Assembly (NCBI GenBank): GCA_902567765.1
Contig: CACFNI010000002.1
Span: 62,001 to 126,000 of the forward strand
DNA length: 64,000 nucleotides
Source: an uncultured Pelagibacteraceae bacterium
GTDB taxonomy: Bacteria > Pseudomonadota > Alphaproteobacteria > Pelagibacterales > Pelagibacteraceae
Direction of reading: 5' to 3'
Position numbers and translations under genes: made by a program. Numbering within the stretch: the stretch's first letter is position 1; each line of letters begins with the position of its first letter. Below, in pieces: positions 30,112 to 40,174 of this stretch. The notes below the pieces were generated by a model. The model saw only the letters and a list, made by a program, of their open reading frames with translations, had not been told where the DNA came from and searched no databases.

Positions 30112-30819
30112 ATGGCTGAAATTTTTATTGCTTTCGGAGCAGGTTTAATAAGTTTTTTGTCACCGTGCGTATTACCATTAATACCCGGCTATATTTCATA
30201 CATTTCTGGAAGTTCTCTTAATGAATTATTAGAAAAAAAAAATATTAATTTATTACCTATAATTTTATTTACAGCTGGATTTTCAATAGTATTTATAATT
30301 TTTGGAGCATCAGCAACCTTTTTAGGTAAATTTCTATTAAGCAATTCATTTCCTTTAAGAATAGTTGCAGGACTTGTAATCATTATATTTTCACTTCATA
30401 TGTTAGGAATATTTAAAATTAAATTTTTGAATTATGAAAAGCGTATCCAAGCAGATAGAAATAAAAGTATTTTTAGTTCAGTTCTAATAGGAATGGCTTT
30501 TGCTTTTGGTTGGACTCCCTGTATAGGTCCAATTCTTGGATCAATTTTACTCTTAGCCTCAACCACAGAGTCTATTTCTAGAGGTATATTATTATTGTGT
30601 TCATACTCTCTTGGTCTTGCTCTTCCATTCATTTTATCTGGATATCTAATTCAAAAATTTATTATATTTTCAAAAAATATAAGGCAGAAGGTTAAGCTTA
30701 TTGAAAAAATAGGTGGAACTTTACTTCTTGTAACTGGTATTTTAATTATTACAAATCAACTTCAAGTTCTAGGTTTTTACCTATTAAATTATTTACCGTT
30801 TCTTCAAGGTATTGGTTAA
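30112..30819 (+). CDS. ccdA: CcdA/DsbD-type membrane protein
   Basis: 'LISFLSPCVLPLIPGYISYISG', 'AFGWTPCIGPILGSIL'. Confidence 0.92.
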   Translation: MAEIFIAFGAGLISFLSPCVLPLIPGYISYISGSSLNELLEKKNINLLPIILFTAGFSIVFIIFGASATFLGKFLLSNSFPLRIVAGLVIIIFSLHMLGIFKIKFLNYEKRIQADRNKSIFSSVLIGMAFAFGWTPCIGPILGSILLLASTTESISRGILLLCSYSLGLALPFILSGYLIQKFIIFSKNIRQKVKLIEKIGGTLLLVTGILIITNQLQVLGFYLLNYLPFLQGIG

Positions 30820-31680
30820 TTTTTTTTTTGAGGCTTATTAAATACTATAAGCATAACTCCAAGAATAATTATAGATCCACCGATAAACAACTCTTTAGTT
30901 GGTTTCTCTCCTAATAGAAAAATTGCAGCCAATAATCCCGTCGGAGGTATACCCATAGTTACTATAGGTAAAACTTTGTAAATAGGATTATTTTTTAAAA
31001 CATAATAAAAGCAACCGTATGTGATAGGTTGCATAATAAAGCCTAAATATAGAGCAATCATCCACGTTTCAAGACTCGCATTCTTAAAATAATCAATTGT
31101 ATTACCATCAAAAATTGCTGAAAGTCCAATTAAGATTGGACCAGAAAAAAAACCTAACCAAGCTACAAGAGCCAATGAATTTAGTTCTTTACTTAAAGGT
31201 TTAACCAAAACTTGTCCAAGTGCCCAAATACCTGAGCCTAAAATTACTAACCCCACACCAAAATATTTACCATCTAAATTAGGTGATCCTGTTAAGATAT
31301 AAACACCGATAAAGGCTATACTAATACCAATTAAACTTCTTACGGTTGGTTTTTCTTTAAGCATAAAATATGCAAAGACTACTCCAAATGGAACCTCTGT
31401 TTGAACAAGTAATACAGCTGCGGATGCATCTATTAAACTTAAACCAGTATAGGTAATGCTATACTGAAGTGTATTCGCTATAAGAGATACAATAAATATT
31501 TTTTTAAGAAACCCTTTTGGTATTGGAAACCACCAAATTAATAATGATGCTACAAAAGTAAAACGCAAACCCATCAACAAAAAAAGGAGGAAGCTCAACC
31601 ATTGCTGGTTTAGCAATTACAAAACCAAATCCAAGGAAAATTGGAACTAATGAAGCAATTAATGAATCACGAAGTGTCAA
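30816..31680 (-). CDS. DMT-superfamily (EamA) transporter with apparent +1 frameshift near its N-terminus
   Basis: Track ORF (30816-31616) lacks TM1; another frame upstream encodes L(TTG)TLRDSLIASLVPIFLGFGFVIAKPAMVELPPF, rejoining at a 7-A run (31579-31585). Confidence 0.75.
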
Positions 31681-32780
31681 ATATTAAATTTTCTTTTTAG
31701 ATGTCTTAATTTACCTTCTGTACTATCAAAATCTATATAACAACCCTGTAAAAATCTATTTCCCTCTTTTGGATCATACTCCGTTCTCCCATGTAACACT
31801 CTATAATTGTCCATCATGATAAGATCTTTTGGAGATAATTTAAATTCTATTCTATTTTTTTCTGAGTTATATAAATCAGATAATTTTTTTCGAGCTTTAT
31901 AATATTGATCTAATTTATTTTTTTCTAACATTGGAACATAATCTAACCTCGGGCTAAATCTTACCTGCTTAAAATTTTTTTCGTTATCTAATTGAATTAA
32001 TTCAGACCAATCTTCAAGCACAACATTTTTATCAGTGAATTTAAATCTTACTTTCACTTCAGTAAGAATTTTATAAGCATCAGGATCTTCTTTTTTTAAA
32101 TTTTCAGTAACAGTATAGCCATCAACCAAAGTTGAATAACCACCACTTACTTCATTTTCTATACAGTGTAATAATTGAATACATGGTACTGGATTCCTAT
32201 AAGGGTTATCGGTATGAGGGCTTAAGTTTAAAGTTGTGTATGCTAAATCATTTGGATTTATTTTTGACTTAACATTAAAATGTTCACCAAAATTAGTTCT
32301 TCTTACACTTCCAATAGAATTTGCAAACTTAACAATATAATTATTTTCGGTTGGTACATTTTTTATTATTACAAATCCATATTCATAAAAAGAAATTAAC
32401 AAATCATACATTTCTTTTGACTCATTAATACCTTCTTTAAATTTAAAGTTTTTTACATTTTGTAAAGTTGAATCCCATTTTTTTTTGGCAATTGATTTTA
32501 TTACTGTATCTTTATTTGAAAATTCACTTTCAATTTTACTTATATTAATCCTAGAATTGACACCATCATTGAAATTAACTTCAAGAAAACCATTTTTAAT
32601 TTCGGCTTTATTTATAATTATTTCTCCATTCATTGTTGATGGATCGAATAATCTTTGTTGAGTTTTTTGATCTAAATACTGATCATCATCTACTCTTTCT
32701 CTCAACCAAAAAGGGTGTATTTCTTGAACGGATTGCCCGTTGTTAAAGAAAATTTTATTTTCATTTAGTTCAATTTTCAT
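31677..32780 (-). CDS. Gamma-butyrobetaine hydroxylase-like / TauD-family dioxygenase
   Basis: 'HPFWLRERVDDDQYLDQKTQQRLFDPST' N-terminal domain; HxD 'LSPHTDNPY', distal 'RVLHGRTEYD'. Confidence 0.88.
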   Translation of the reverse strand: MKIELNENKIFFNNGQSVQEIHPFWLRERVDDDQYLDQKTQQRLFDPSTMNGEIIINKAEIKNGFLEVNFNDGVNSRINISKIESEFSNKDTVIKSIAKKKWDSTLQNVKNFKFKEGINESKEMYDLLISFYEYGFVIIKNVPTENNYIVKFANSIGSVRRTNFGEHFNVKSKINPNDLAYTTLNLSPHTDNPYRNPVPCIQLLHCIENEVSGGYSTLVDGYTVTENLKKEDPDAYKILTEVKVRFKFTDKNVVLEDWSELIQLDNEKNFKQVRFSPRLDYVPMLEKNKLDQYYKARKKLSDLYNSEKNRIEFKLSPKDLIMMDNYRVLHGRTEYDPKEGNRFLQGCYIDFDSTEGKLRHLKRKFNI

Positions 32781-32848
32781 AAGGTTTTTTGAGGATTATT
32801 TAAAATTATGCTTTAATCAAGATAAATAAAATAGTATGTGATCACCTT

Positions 32849-33655
32849 ATGTCCGAATTAAATTCAAAAAAGATTAGATTTTTTGCTGCTTTTTTAAACA
32901 AGTTAGCCAAAGATATGACAAAGTACTACACTCAAAAACTAGACAAACCTTTTAAAGCCATAAACAAAAGCAAAGGAAAAGGTTATGATCCAGTGACAAA
33001 GGCGGACAGGGCTTTTGAAAAGTTTATAAGATTAAGAATTAAAAAGAAGTTTCCTAAACATAATATAATTGGAGAAGAATTTGGTAACAAAAAAACTAAA
33101 AGTGACTTTACTTGGGTAATTGACCCAATTGATGGAACAAGATCATTTATAATTGGTAACCCAACTTGGAGTAATTTAATTGGATTAAATTACAAAGGAA
33201 ATCCAGTTGTAGGATTAGCAAACTTTCCAAAGTTGAATAAGTATTATTTAAATACTTCAACGAAAAATGCTTATGTAATTGAAAAAGGTAAAAAAAGAAA
33301 ATTACAAGTTAATAAAAAAGCAACCTTAAAAAATATGAAACTTGCAGGAGCTTTTCATGGTTGGTTATCATTAAAAAAACAAAGTAGAATTCCAAAAGTT
33401 TTAAAACTCATGCAATTTCCTTGCTTTGATGCTTTAAGCTATATGCATTTTTGCGAAGGTAAAATTGATGTTGTACTTCAATGTCAAAATAAAATCTGGG
33501 ATGTCCATGCAATAATTCCGATAATTTCTGCGGCTGGCGGAATTGGTTCAACTTGGAATAATAGAGATGCAAAATATGCTGGAAATATTCTATTTTCTGC
33601 AAATAGAAATATTCACAAAAAAATGTTAAGTCTTTTAAAACCAGCGATAAAATAA
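32849..33655 (+). CDS. Inositol monophosphatase/HisN-type phosphatase
   Basis: 'GEEFG', 'WVIDPIDGTRSFIIGNPTW', 'IWDVHAIIPIISAAGG'. Confidence 0.93.
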   Translation: MSELNSKKIRFFAAFLNKLAKDMTKYYTQKLDKPFKAINKSKGKGYDPVTKADRAFEKFIRLRIKKKFPKHNIIGEEFGNKKTKSDFTWVIDPIDGTRSFIIGNPTWSNLIGLNYKGNPVVGLANFPKLNKYYLNTSTKNAYVIEKGKKRKLQVNKKATLKNMKLAGAFHGWLSLKKQSRIPKVLKLMQFPCFDALSYMHFCEGKIDVVLQCQNKIWDVHAIIPIISAAGGIGSTWNNRDAKYAGNILFSANRNIHKKMLSLLKPAIK

Positions 33656-33667
33656 TCTAAAAAAAAT

Positions 33668-36001
33668 ATGAATCTTAAAAAACTTTACAGAGATTTTAAA
33701 TTTGGGGTTCTAAAACCAAAAATATTTATAATTTTATTTTGCTTATTTTTTTCATCACTAGCTTTTGCTGCAGCTTTATCAGTTACTTGGTTAGATGGAA
33801 GAATACCAGTACATAATTCAACTTGTCAGAATTCTGATGGACAGTTTGTAATGGATAAAGATTCAACAGAAGATCCTTATGATGTTGCTTTTAGCACAGA
33901 TGGATTACAAGTATTTACAGTAAACAATAAACAAGAAAGTGTTCGTTCTAAAGGTAATCTTTCTATGAATAGACTTATGGAGCCTTTTGATGTCTCTAGA
34001 ACTAAAAGAAGGGTTCTTGGAGATGTGGATTGTAACAATATTGATGCTTTTAAAATAACAACTTTAGCCGGTGTTTCTTCTGATGATAACGGAGAAAAGC
34101 TACGTAACATGGTAGTTGCTGATGAGGGTAGAAAATTTTTTTTTTCCAATAATAATGGAGTAATTATGAGATTTGATTTATCTACACCGAATGAATTTAA
34201 AACAAATACATTTGTTCAAAGTGTTGTTCCTAACGCTGAAATGCATGGTTTTGCATTAAGTAGTGATGGTACAAAACTTATTACTATACGTTTTACTGAA
34301 GAAACTCCGTTAGTAACAACTTATCAATTACCTAAGCCTTACGACATTAGCTCTATCACACAGATACATCAAGTCGATCTAACTAATATTGGTGTTACAT
34401 TACCAGATATATCGAATGGTAGTGTAAATTTTGGAAGAGATATTGAATTTAGCAAGTCTGGTTATGCAATGTTTGTTTTGATTCAAAACACTAAGGGTAA
34501 CACTACTGACACAGATGATATCTATCAATTTACTTTAGAAAAGAAATTTGACGTATCAACAGCTACACTTATTGGGAACTATGATGTTAATAATTTTAGA
34601 AACCAAGCAGATAGGTTTGGACATCCAATAGGATTTACTTTTTCGAATGACGGAATGCGGATGTTTATTGTAGACATAGACTCAGATGGCGGTGTTGACC
34701 AAATAAATTCATATCAATTAGAGTGTCCTTATGGTGTGGTGTCATGTACATCAGACTCAACTTCCAGCCTTGCATCACAATTAACTTTGGCAAAACAAAA
34801 CATCGCTTTAAATACTTCGACAATATTTAAAAGATTTGAGTGGGTAAAAAGAAATAGAGATACTGAAAATTTAAATAGCTTTAATTTTAATATAAATTCT
34901 GATGATATAATTCTATCTTCTCTAACAAATAAATTACAACATCTAGCAACTGTAAAGCAAATTTCATTAAGTAAAAATAATAAAGAAGAGACAAAAAAAT
35001 CAAAATGGTCATATTGGAGTCATGCTGATATCTCAATTGGAGATAATAGAAAAACTTTATTAGAGAAAGCACAACATTTTAGAACAGAAGGCTTAACCTT
35101 TGGGGCAGATAAGAAGTATGGAGATAATAAATTTTTTGGTCTAGCTTTAAGATATTCCGATAATAATAATGACATTAAAGGCTCTGTACAGAGAACTGAA
35201 ATGGAGTCTTTAACATTAAATTTCTATGGAGTTATTCCTAAAGATGAAGATCAGTATATAAATGCTGTTCTTGGCTTAAGTGCATTAAGATTTGATCAAA
35301 AATATTTAGACAAACTCACAGGAGAAAGAAATGGTAAACAAATATTTACTGCAATAAATTTTAGATCTAAAAAAAATTACAGTAGTTTAAATATTACCCC
35401 ATCAGGCAGACTTACATACGGTTTGACATATTTTTCTGAATATACTGATTTTATAAGCAATGTAAAAAATGCACAAAATGTTTTATATGACAATGATCAT
35501 TTTGAAACAGGCGATCTTGCAGCAGGATTCTTATTTAATACAGATGAAATTAAATATCCAAATGGAATATTTATAACAAATGGAGGTTTAGAATTTGTTT
35601 ATGATTTTACACCTGTCGCTGAATTAAATTATTCAAGCCCTGGTAGCTCAAATGTTAATATAGCAAGACTTGATAACTATTCTGAACAAAACATTAGAGG
35701 AAATATAGGATTTGAATTTGTATACTTAAGCGGGTTTACATTTTCAATGAATTATGAAAGATATCAGAGCATAAACTCTATAAGGAACTCACACACAGAT
35801 ACACTCTTAATAAAATTTAGTCACCTTGTTGATGAAGATAATGAATTTGCTTTCAACTTTGATCCACTAAAAAATAACTTAGCACAATTGAATTATTCAA
35901 AAAATATCAATGGATTTGATGTTAGATTTAATACTGATTATAATTTAAGCAGCGATATAGATCTTTATGGAGCAAACATAGAAGTTTCCAATAAGTTCTA
36001 G
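33668..36001 (+). CDS. Exported propeller-like / outer-membrane beta-barrel (autotransporter-like) protein
   Basis: Signal peptide; repeated 'SSDGTKL'/'FSNDGMRMF' blade-like motifs; C-terminal alternating strands ending in Phe (VSNKF). Confidence 0.65.
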   Translation: MNLKKLYRDFKFGVLKPKIFIILFCLFFSSLAFAAALSVTWLDGRIPVHNSTCQNSDGQFVMDKDSTEDPYDVAFSTDGLQVFTVNNKQESVRSKGNLSMNRLMEPFDVSRTKRRVLGDVDCNNIDAFKITTLAGVSSDDNGEKLRNMVVADEGRKFFFSNNNGVIMRFDLSTPNEFKTNTFVQSVVPNAEMHGFALSSDGTKLITIRFTEETPLVTTYQLPKPYDISSITQIHQVDLTNIGVTLPDISNGSVNFGRDIEFSKSGYAMFVLIQNTKGNTTDTDDIYQFTLEKKFDVSTATLIGNYDVNNFRNQADRFGHPIGFTFSNDGMRMFIVDIDSDGGVDQINSYQLECPYGVVSCTSDSTSSLASQLTLAKQNIALNTSTIFKRFEWVKRNRDTENLNSFNFNINSDDIILSSLTNKLQHLATVKQISLSKNNKEETKKSKWSYWSHADISIGDNRKTLLEKAQHFRTEGLTFGADKKYGDNKFFGLALRYSDNNNDIKGSVQRTEMESLTLNFYGVIPKDEDQYINAVLGLSALRFDQKYLDKLTGERNGKQIFTAINFRSKKNYSSLNITPSGRLTYGLTYFSEYTDFISNVKNAQNVLYDNDHFETGDLAAGFLFNTDEIKYPNGIFITNGGLEFVYDFTPVAELNYSSPGSSNVNIARLDNYSEQNIRGNIGFEFVYLSGFTFSMNYERYQSINSIRNSHTDTLLIKFSHLVDEDNEFAFNFDPLKNNLAQLNYSKNINGFDVRFNTDYNLSSDIDLYGANIEVSNKF

Positions 36002-36025
36002 TATATTAAAATAAATACAGGAGGA

Positions 36026-36421
36026 TTGATGTCTATATTTAAACCGATACAGGAAAGTGAAGCAAAAGGAAAAGTCAAAGAAATATACGATGAAATAAAA
36101 ACAACAAGACAAATTACTGAAGTTCCAAATTTTTGGAAAATGTTAGCAAACGACCCTAATGAATTAGATAGAACATGGAGCTCTTTAAAAGATATTATGA
36201 AAAAAGGTGCTTTGGACCCAGTAACAAAAGAACTTATCTATGTCGCGGTATCTATAACTAATAGTTGTGAATATTGTATTAAATCTCATTCTGCAGCTGC
36301 AAAAAAAAAGGGAGCTACCGATGAAATGTTAAAAGAAATGTTTGCAGTAGTTGGATTAGCAAATAAAAATAATAAATTAGTAGACTCTTATCAGGTTGAG
36401 GTAGACAATATTTATAAATAA
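36026..36421 (+). CDS. Carboxymuconolactone decarboxylase / AhpD-like protein
   Basis: 'CEYCIKSHSAAAKKKGATDEML'. Confidence 0.9.
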   Translation: MMSIFKPIQESEAKGKVKEIYDEIKTTRQITEVPNFWKMLANDPNELDRTWSSLKDIMKKGALDPVTKELIYVAVSITNSCEYCIKSHSAAAKKKGATDEMLKEMFAVVGLANKNNKLVDSYQVEVDNIYK

Positions 36422-36439
36422 GAAAATTTAAGTTAAAGA

Positions 36440-36778
36440 ATGGACTTTGAATTTATTTATAAAATTTGTACTAAAGCTGAATGGCTTTTAGCTAAAAAAG
36501 AAGGCAAGTTTCTAGGATCAAAAAAAGATATAGAAGATGGTTTCATTCATTTTTCTAATAAAGATCAATTGAAAGGAACATTAAGTAAATATTTTTTAAA
36601 TCAAAAAGATTTAGTTTTATTAAAAGTTGAAGCATTAAATTTAAATAATTTAATATATGAGCAAGCATCAGATGGAAATATGTTTCCTCATCTTTATGCT
36701 CATCTAGATATCTCTAATGTTTGCAATGATTATGAAATCAACACAAACAAAGAAGGAAATCATATTTTACCAATTTAA
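36440..36778 (+). CDS. DUF952 family protein
   Basis: 'FIYKICTKAEWLLAKKEGKF', 'DGFIHFSNKDQL', 'FPHLYAHLD'. Confidence 0.88.
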   Translation: MDFEFIYKICTKAEWLLAKKEGKFLGSKKDIEDGFIHFSNKDQLKGTLSKYFLNQKDLVLLKVEALNLNNLIYEQASDGNMFPHLYAHLDISNVCNDYEINTNKEGNHILPI

Positions 36779-36854
36779 GAAATTAAGTTTAAAATAGAGA
36801 AATCCTGCCGCATCGGAAAATTTTTATTTTGATATATATATTTTTCCTCAAATT

Positions 36855-38351
36855 ATGAAATTACTTTTAATTCTTGGAAATCAATTATTTCCTATGAAAA
36901 ACATAGATCAATATAAGCACAATCATATTGTATATATGTCTGAAGACTATGAGTTATGTTCATATGAAAAACATCATAAATTAAAAATTTTATTATTTTT
37001 ATCTTCAATGCGATCCTATGCTGAAAATTTAAAAAAAAACAACTTTAAGATAATATATACAAGAATCGACTCGACTGATTTTAGAAAAAATTATATAGAA
37101 AAACTTAAAAGAGTCATTGCATCTAAAAATATAAAAGAAGTAACTAGTTTTGAAATTGAGGATAAATTTTTTGAAAATAAAATAAAAAACTTTTTAAATA
37201 AATCAAAGATTAAATTGAATTATATAAAATCACCAATGTTTTTGAACTCTAGAGAAGATTTTAAAAATTATTTATCTAAAACAAAAAGACCATTTATGGC
37301 TAATTTTTATAAAGAGAGAAGACAAAAATTTAATATATTATTAAAAAAGGATGGAAGTCCAGAAGGCGGGAAATGGAGCTTTGATGAAGATAATAGAAAG
37401 AAATTGCCTGCAAATATTAATGTACCAAAGTTTCCAAAAATAAAACCATCAAAACATACAGAAACTTTGGCTCCAATAATTGAAAAATTATTTAAAAATC
37501 ACCCAGGTCAAACCAAAAATTTCTGGTTTGCAACAGAATACCAAGATGTGATCAAATTATTAAATTTTTTTATAAAAGAAAAATCCAATCTTTTTGGAGA
37601 CTATGAAGATGCGGTCAATCAAAAAGATAATATACTTTTTCACAGTGCTCTCAGTCCTTACTTAAATTTAGGTTTAATAACACCAGATATTATTATTAAA
37701 AAAATTTTAGAGTCTCATAAAAAAAACAAAATAAGATTAAATTCTTTAGAAGGTTATATTAGACAAGTTATAGGGTGGCGTGAATTTATGAGAGGTATTT
37801 ATCAAACTTATAGTTTAGAAATGGAAAACGGAAATTTTTTTAAACAAAACAGAAAAATGAAAAATTCTTGGTATGAAGGCACAACAGGTCTCCCACCATT
37901 AGATCATGCAATTAAAAATGCGTTAAACTACGGATGGTCACATCATATTGAAAGATTAATGATTTTATCAAACATAATGAACCTTTGCGAAATTAAACCT
38001 AAAAATGTTTATAAGTGGTTTATGGAAATGTTTGTCGATTCATCAGACTGGGTAATGACGCCCAACGTTTATGGGATGGGTCTTTATAGTGACGGAGGAA
38101 TTTTTGCAACAAAACCATATATTTGTGGATCAAGTTATTTTATGAAAATGATGGATTTTAAAAAAGGTGATTGGTGCAATACAATGGACGGTTTATATTG
38201 GAGGTTTATAAATAGAAATAGAAAATTTTTTTTAAAAAACCCAAGGCTTTCAATGATGGTTAGAGTGTTTGACAAAATGAAAGCAGATAGAAAAAAATTA
38301 ATTTTATCTGAAGCAGAAAGATTTATTGTACAAAATACATATGGCAATTAA
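36855..38351 (+). CDS. Cryptochrome/photolyase-related protein (FeS-BCP/PhrB-like family)
   Basis: 'YIRQVIGWREFMRGIY', 'GWSHHIERLMILSN', 'PNVYGMGLYSDGGIFATKPY', 'GLYWRFINRNR'. Confidence 0.9.
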   Translation: MKLLLILGNQLFPMKNIDQYKHNHIVYMSEDYELCSYEKHHKLKILLFLSSMRSYAENLKKNNFKIIYTRIDSTDFRKNYIEKLKRVIASKNIKEVTSFEIEDKFFENKIKNFLNKSKIKLNYIKSPMFLNSREDFKNYLSKTKRPFMANFYKERRQKFNILLKKDGSPEGGKWSFDEDNRKKLPANINVPKFPKIKPSKHTETLAPIIEKLFKNHPGQTKNFWFATEYQDVIKLLNFFIKEKSNLFGDYEDAVNQKDNILFHSALSPYLNLGLITPDIIIKKILESHKKNKIRLNSLEGYIRQVIGWREFMRGIYQTYSLEMENGNFFKQNRKMKNSWYEGTTGLPPLDHAIKNALNYGWSHHIERLMILSNIMNLCEIKPKNVYKWFMEMFVDSSDWVMTPNVYGMGLYSDGGIFATKPYICGSSYFMKMMDFKKGDWCNTMDGLYWRFINRNRKFFLKNPRLSMMVRVFDKMKADRKKLILSEAERFIVQNTYGN

Positions 38352-38691
38352 AGTTTTTTTTAATAATTCTTGTAATGTTTGTAAATTGGAAATTGATCAT
38401 TACAAAAAAATTTCTGATAGCAGCTTAGAGTGGATCGACATAACAAATAATGAAGAGGCTTTAAAACTTACCTCAAAATCACAAGCAGAGTTATTAAGAA
38501 GATTGCACGTTATCGACAACGGTGAAGTTATTGGTGGCGCAAAAGCTTTTGTTATTATTTGGTCAAAAATCCCGAAGTATAATTTTTTAGCAAAAATTTT
38601 TTCAATAAAACCTTTATTTGTTTTGTTTCATTATGGCTATGAAATTGTTGCATACTTTCTTTTTTTAAAAAATAAACATCAACTCAAATGA
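38341..38691 (+). CDS. DUF393 thiol-disulfide-type protein
   Basis: Start revised to ATG 38341 (MAIKVFFNNSCNVCKLEI); CxxC near N-terminus. Confidence 0.85.
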   Translation: MAIKVFFNNSCNVCKLEIDHYKKISDSSLEWIDITNNEEALKLTSKSQAELLRRLHVIDNGEVIGGAKAFVIIWSKIPKYNFLAKIFSIKPLFVLFHYGYEIVAYFLFLKNKHQLK

Positions 38692-38813
38692 AAAAACAGA
38701 ATTTACCCTCCAAAATTTGTTTAGTTTGTAAAAGATCCTTCATTTGGAGAAAAAAATGGAGATTAAATTGGGAGAGGGTTAAATATTGTTCAAAAAAATG
38801 TTCTTCTAAATAA
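38688..38813 (+). CDS. DUF2256-like small zinc-finger protein, 41 aa
   Basis: Not in supplied track; MKKQNLPSKICLVCKRSFIWRKKWRLNWERVKYCSKKCSSK; ATGA overlap with DUF393 stop. Confidence 0.85.
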   Translation: MKKQNLPSKICLVCKRSFIWRKKWRLNWERVKYCSKKCSSK

Positions 38814-39951
38814 ATTCTGTTACTATTTTTGGAATATAATTTTTAAAATTAAAAAAACCTTTATTACAATATTTCCATGCATATTGATCAATTTTTCTGT
38901 AAAGATATTTAATATTTTTTAAATTATTTGAAATTAAAAAATCATTTATTTCGCCAATAGAGGGATATAGAGCAATATTATTTCCAACTAAATTTTTTAA
39001 ATCTTTAACATTTATTATTTCAATTTTATTAGATTGATTTTCTAGCCTTATTTTTTGGTCACTTATAAGATCCTCTTTAAATTTTAAAACTTTTTCATCT
39101 AACTTTATTTCTCTTGTGTCATTATTCTTTTTAACTAAATAAATATTCTTAAAATCAAGCTCTTTAAAATCTGAACACTCAATCGATAAACTGTTTTCAA
39201 ATACAATTAAATTGTCAATGTTATTTATTTCATTATTTAAAAAATCCTTTTTTGAAATACTATAGTTTTTATTATCTATAATGGGTTGTGGATTTTCGTT
39301 TAATTTTATTTGGCTGAAACGATTATTAGTAAATTTCTTTATATTCCACTCTGAAGCTATATAGTTTTTTCCTTTAGTTTGAACACCAGCTACCCACCTC
39401 CAACCAAGTGTATTTGACGCACTGTCACCATCTAAAAGATATTTCATAAAAAATTCTGCTCCTAACTGCCATGGAAGATTAAGAGTAAATATCCAAATAC
39501 TTGCGAACCACATCCTTGCATGGTTATGAAGATAATTATATTTTTTAATTTCTGATATCCAATAATTGAAGCACTCTATATTTGTTTTGCCTTCAATTGC
39601 ATTTAAATAATTTTTATTGGTATAAAAATCTTTTTTTAATTTTTTTAAATCAATAATATAATCTGACCAAACCATTGGTCTTAATTCTAACCATCCTTTC
39701 CAATAAATTCTCCAAAGAACTTCTTGAACAAATTTTTCATTCTTAGCAAAAGAAAATTTTTTTAATGAATTTTTAATAACCTCAGTTTCACTTAGAACGC
39801 CATGTGTTATATAAGGTGATATAGTAGAAACATTTTTTCTTTGTTCTGGTCCAAAATCAAAGTTTCTAAGCTTTGAATACTCATGAAGATTTTTATCAAT
39901 AAAATCTTCAAGCTTTTTTATTGCAAATTCTCTAGAGGGCTCAAAATTCAT
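38806..39951 (-). CDS. Photolyase FAD-binding-domain protein, no N-terminal antenna domain, extra C-terminal domain
   Basis: 'WRIYWKGWLELRP', 'HNHARMWFASIWIF', 'DGDSASNTLGWRWVAGVQTKGKNYIAS'; about 170 aa follow. Confidence 0.88.
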   Translation of the reverse strand: MNFEPSREFAIKKLEDFIDKNLHEYSKLRNFDFGPEQRKNVSTISPYITHGVLSETEVIKNSLKKFSFAKNEKFVQEVLWRIYWKGWLELRPMVWSDYIIDLKKLKKDFYTNKNYLNAIEGKTNIECFNYWISEIKKYNYLHNHARMWFASIWIFTLNLPWQLGAEFFMKYLLDGDSASNTLGWRWVAGVQTKGKNYIASEWNIKKFTNNRFSQIKLNENPQPIIDNKNYSISKKDFLNNEINNIDNLIVFENSLSIECSDFKELDFKNIYLVKKNNDTREIKLDEKVLKFKEDLISDQKIRLENQSNKIEIINVKDLKNLVGNNIALYPSIGEINDFLISNNLKNIKYLYRKIDQYAWKYCNKGFFNFKNYIPKIVTEFI

Positions 39952-40162
39952 AATTACTGTATTTTGCTCTAGTCTTTTTCCTGTGCTTAGCCGGTCTACC
40001 TCTTACTCTTTTTCTCCAGAGAATATAACTATTTTTTTTTAAGTTATTTCTCATTATGGATATAACTTCAGCTTCTTTTAAACCTGTTCTTTTTTTTATT
40101 TCTTCAAAAGAAATTTTGTCTGACCAAGCCATTCCAATGACATCATCAATATTTACTTTCAT
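39941..40162 (-). CDS. DUF2805 / TIGR03643 family protein
   Basis: 'VIGMAWSDKISFEEIKKRTGLKEAEVISIMRNNLKKNSYILWRKRVRGRPAKH'. Confidence 0.88.
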   Translation of the reverse strand: MKVNIDDVIGMAWSDKISFEEIKKRTGLKEAEVISIMRNNLKKNSYILWRKRVRGRPAKHRKKTRAKYSNYEF

Positions 40163-40174
40163 TTAAGAATTATT

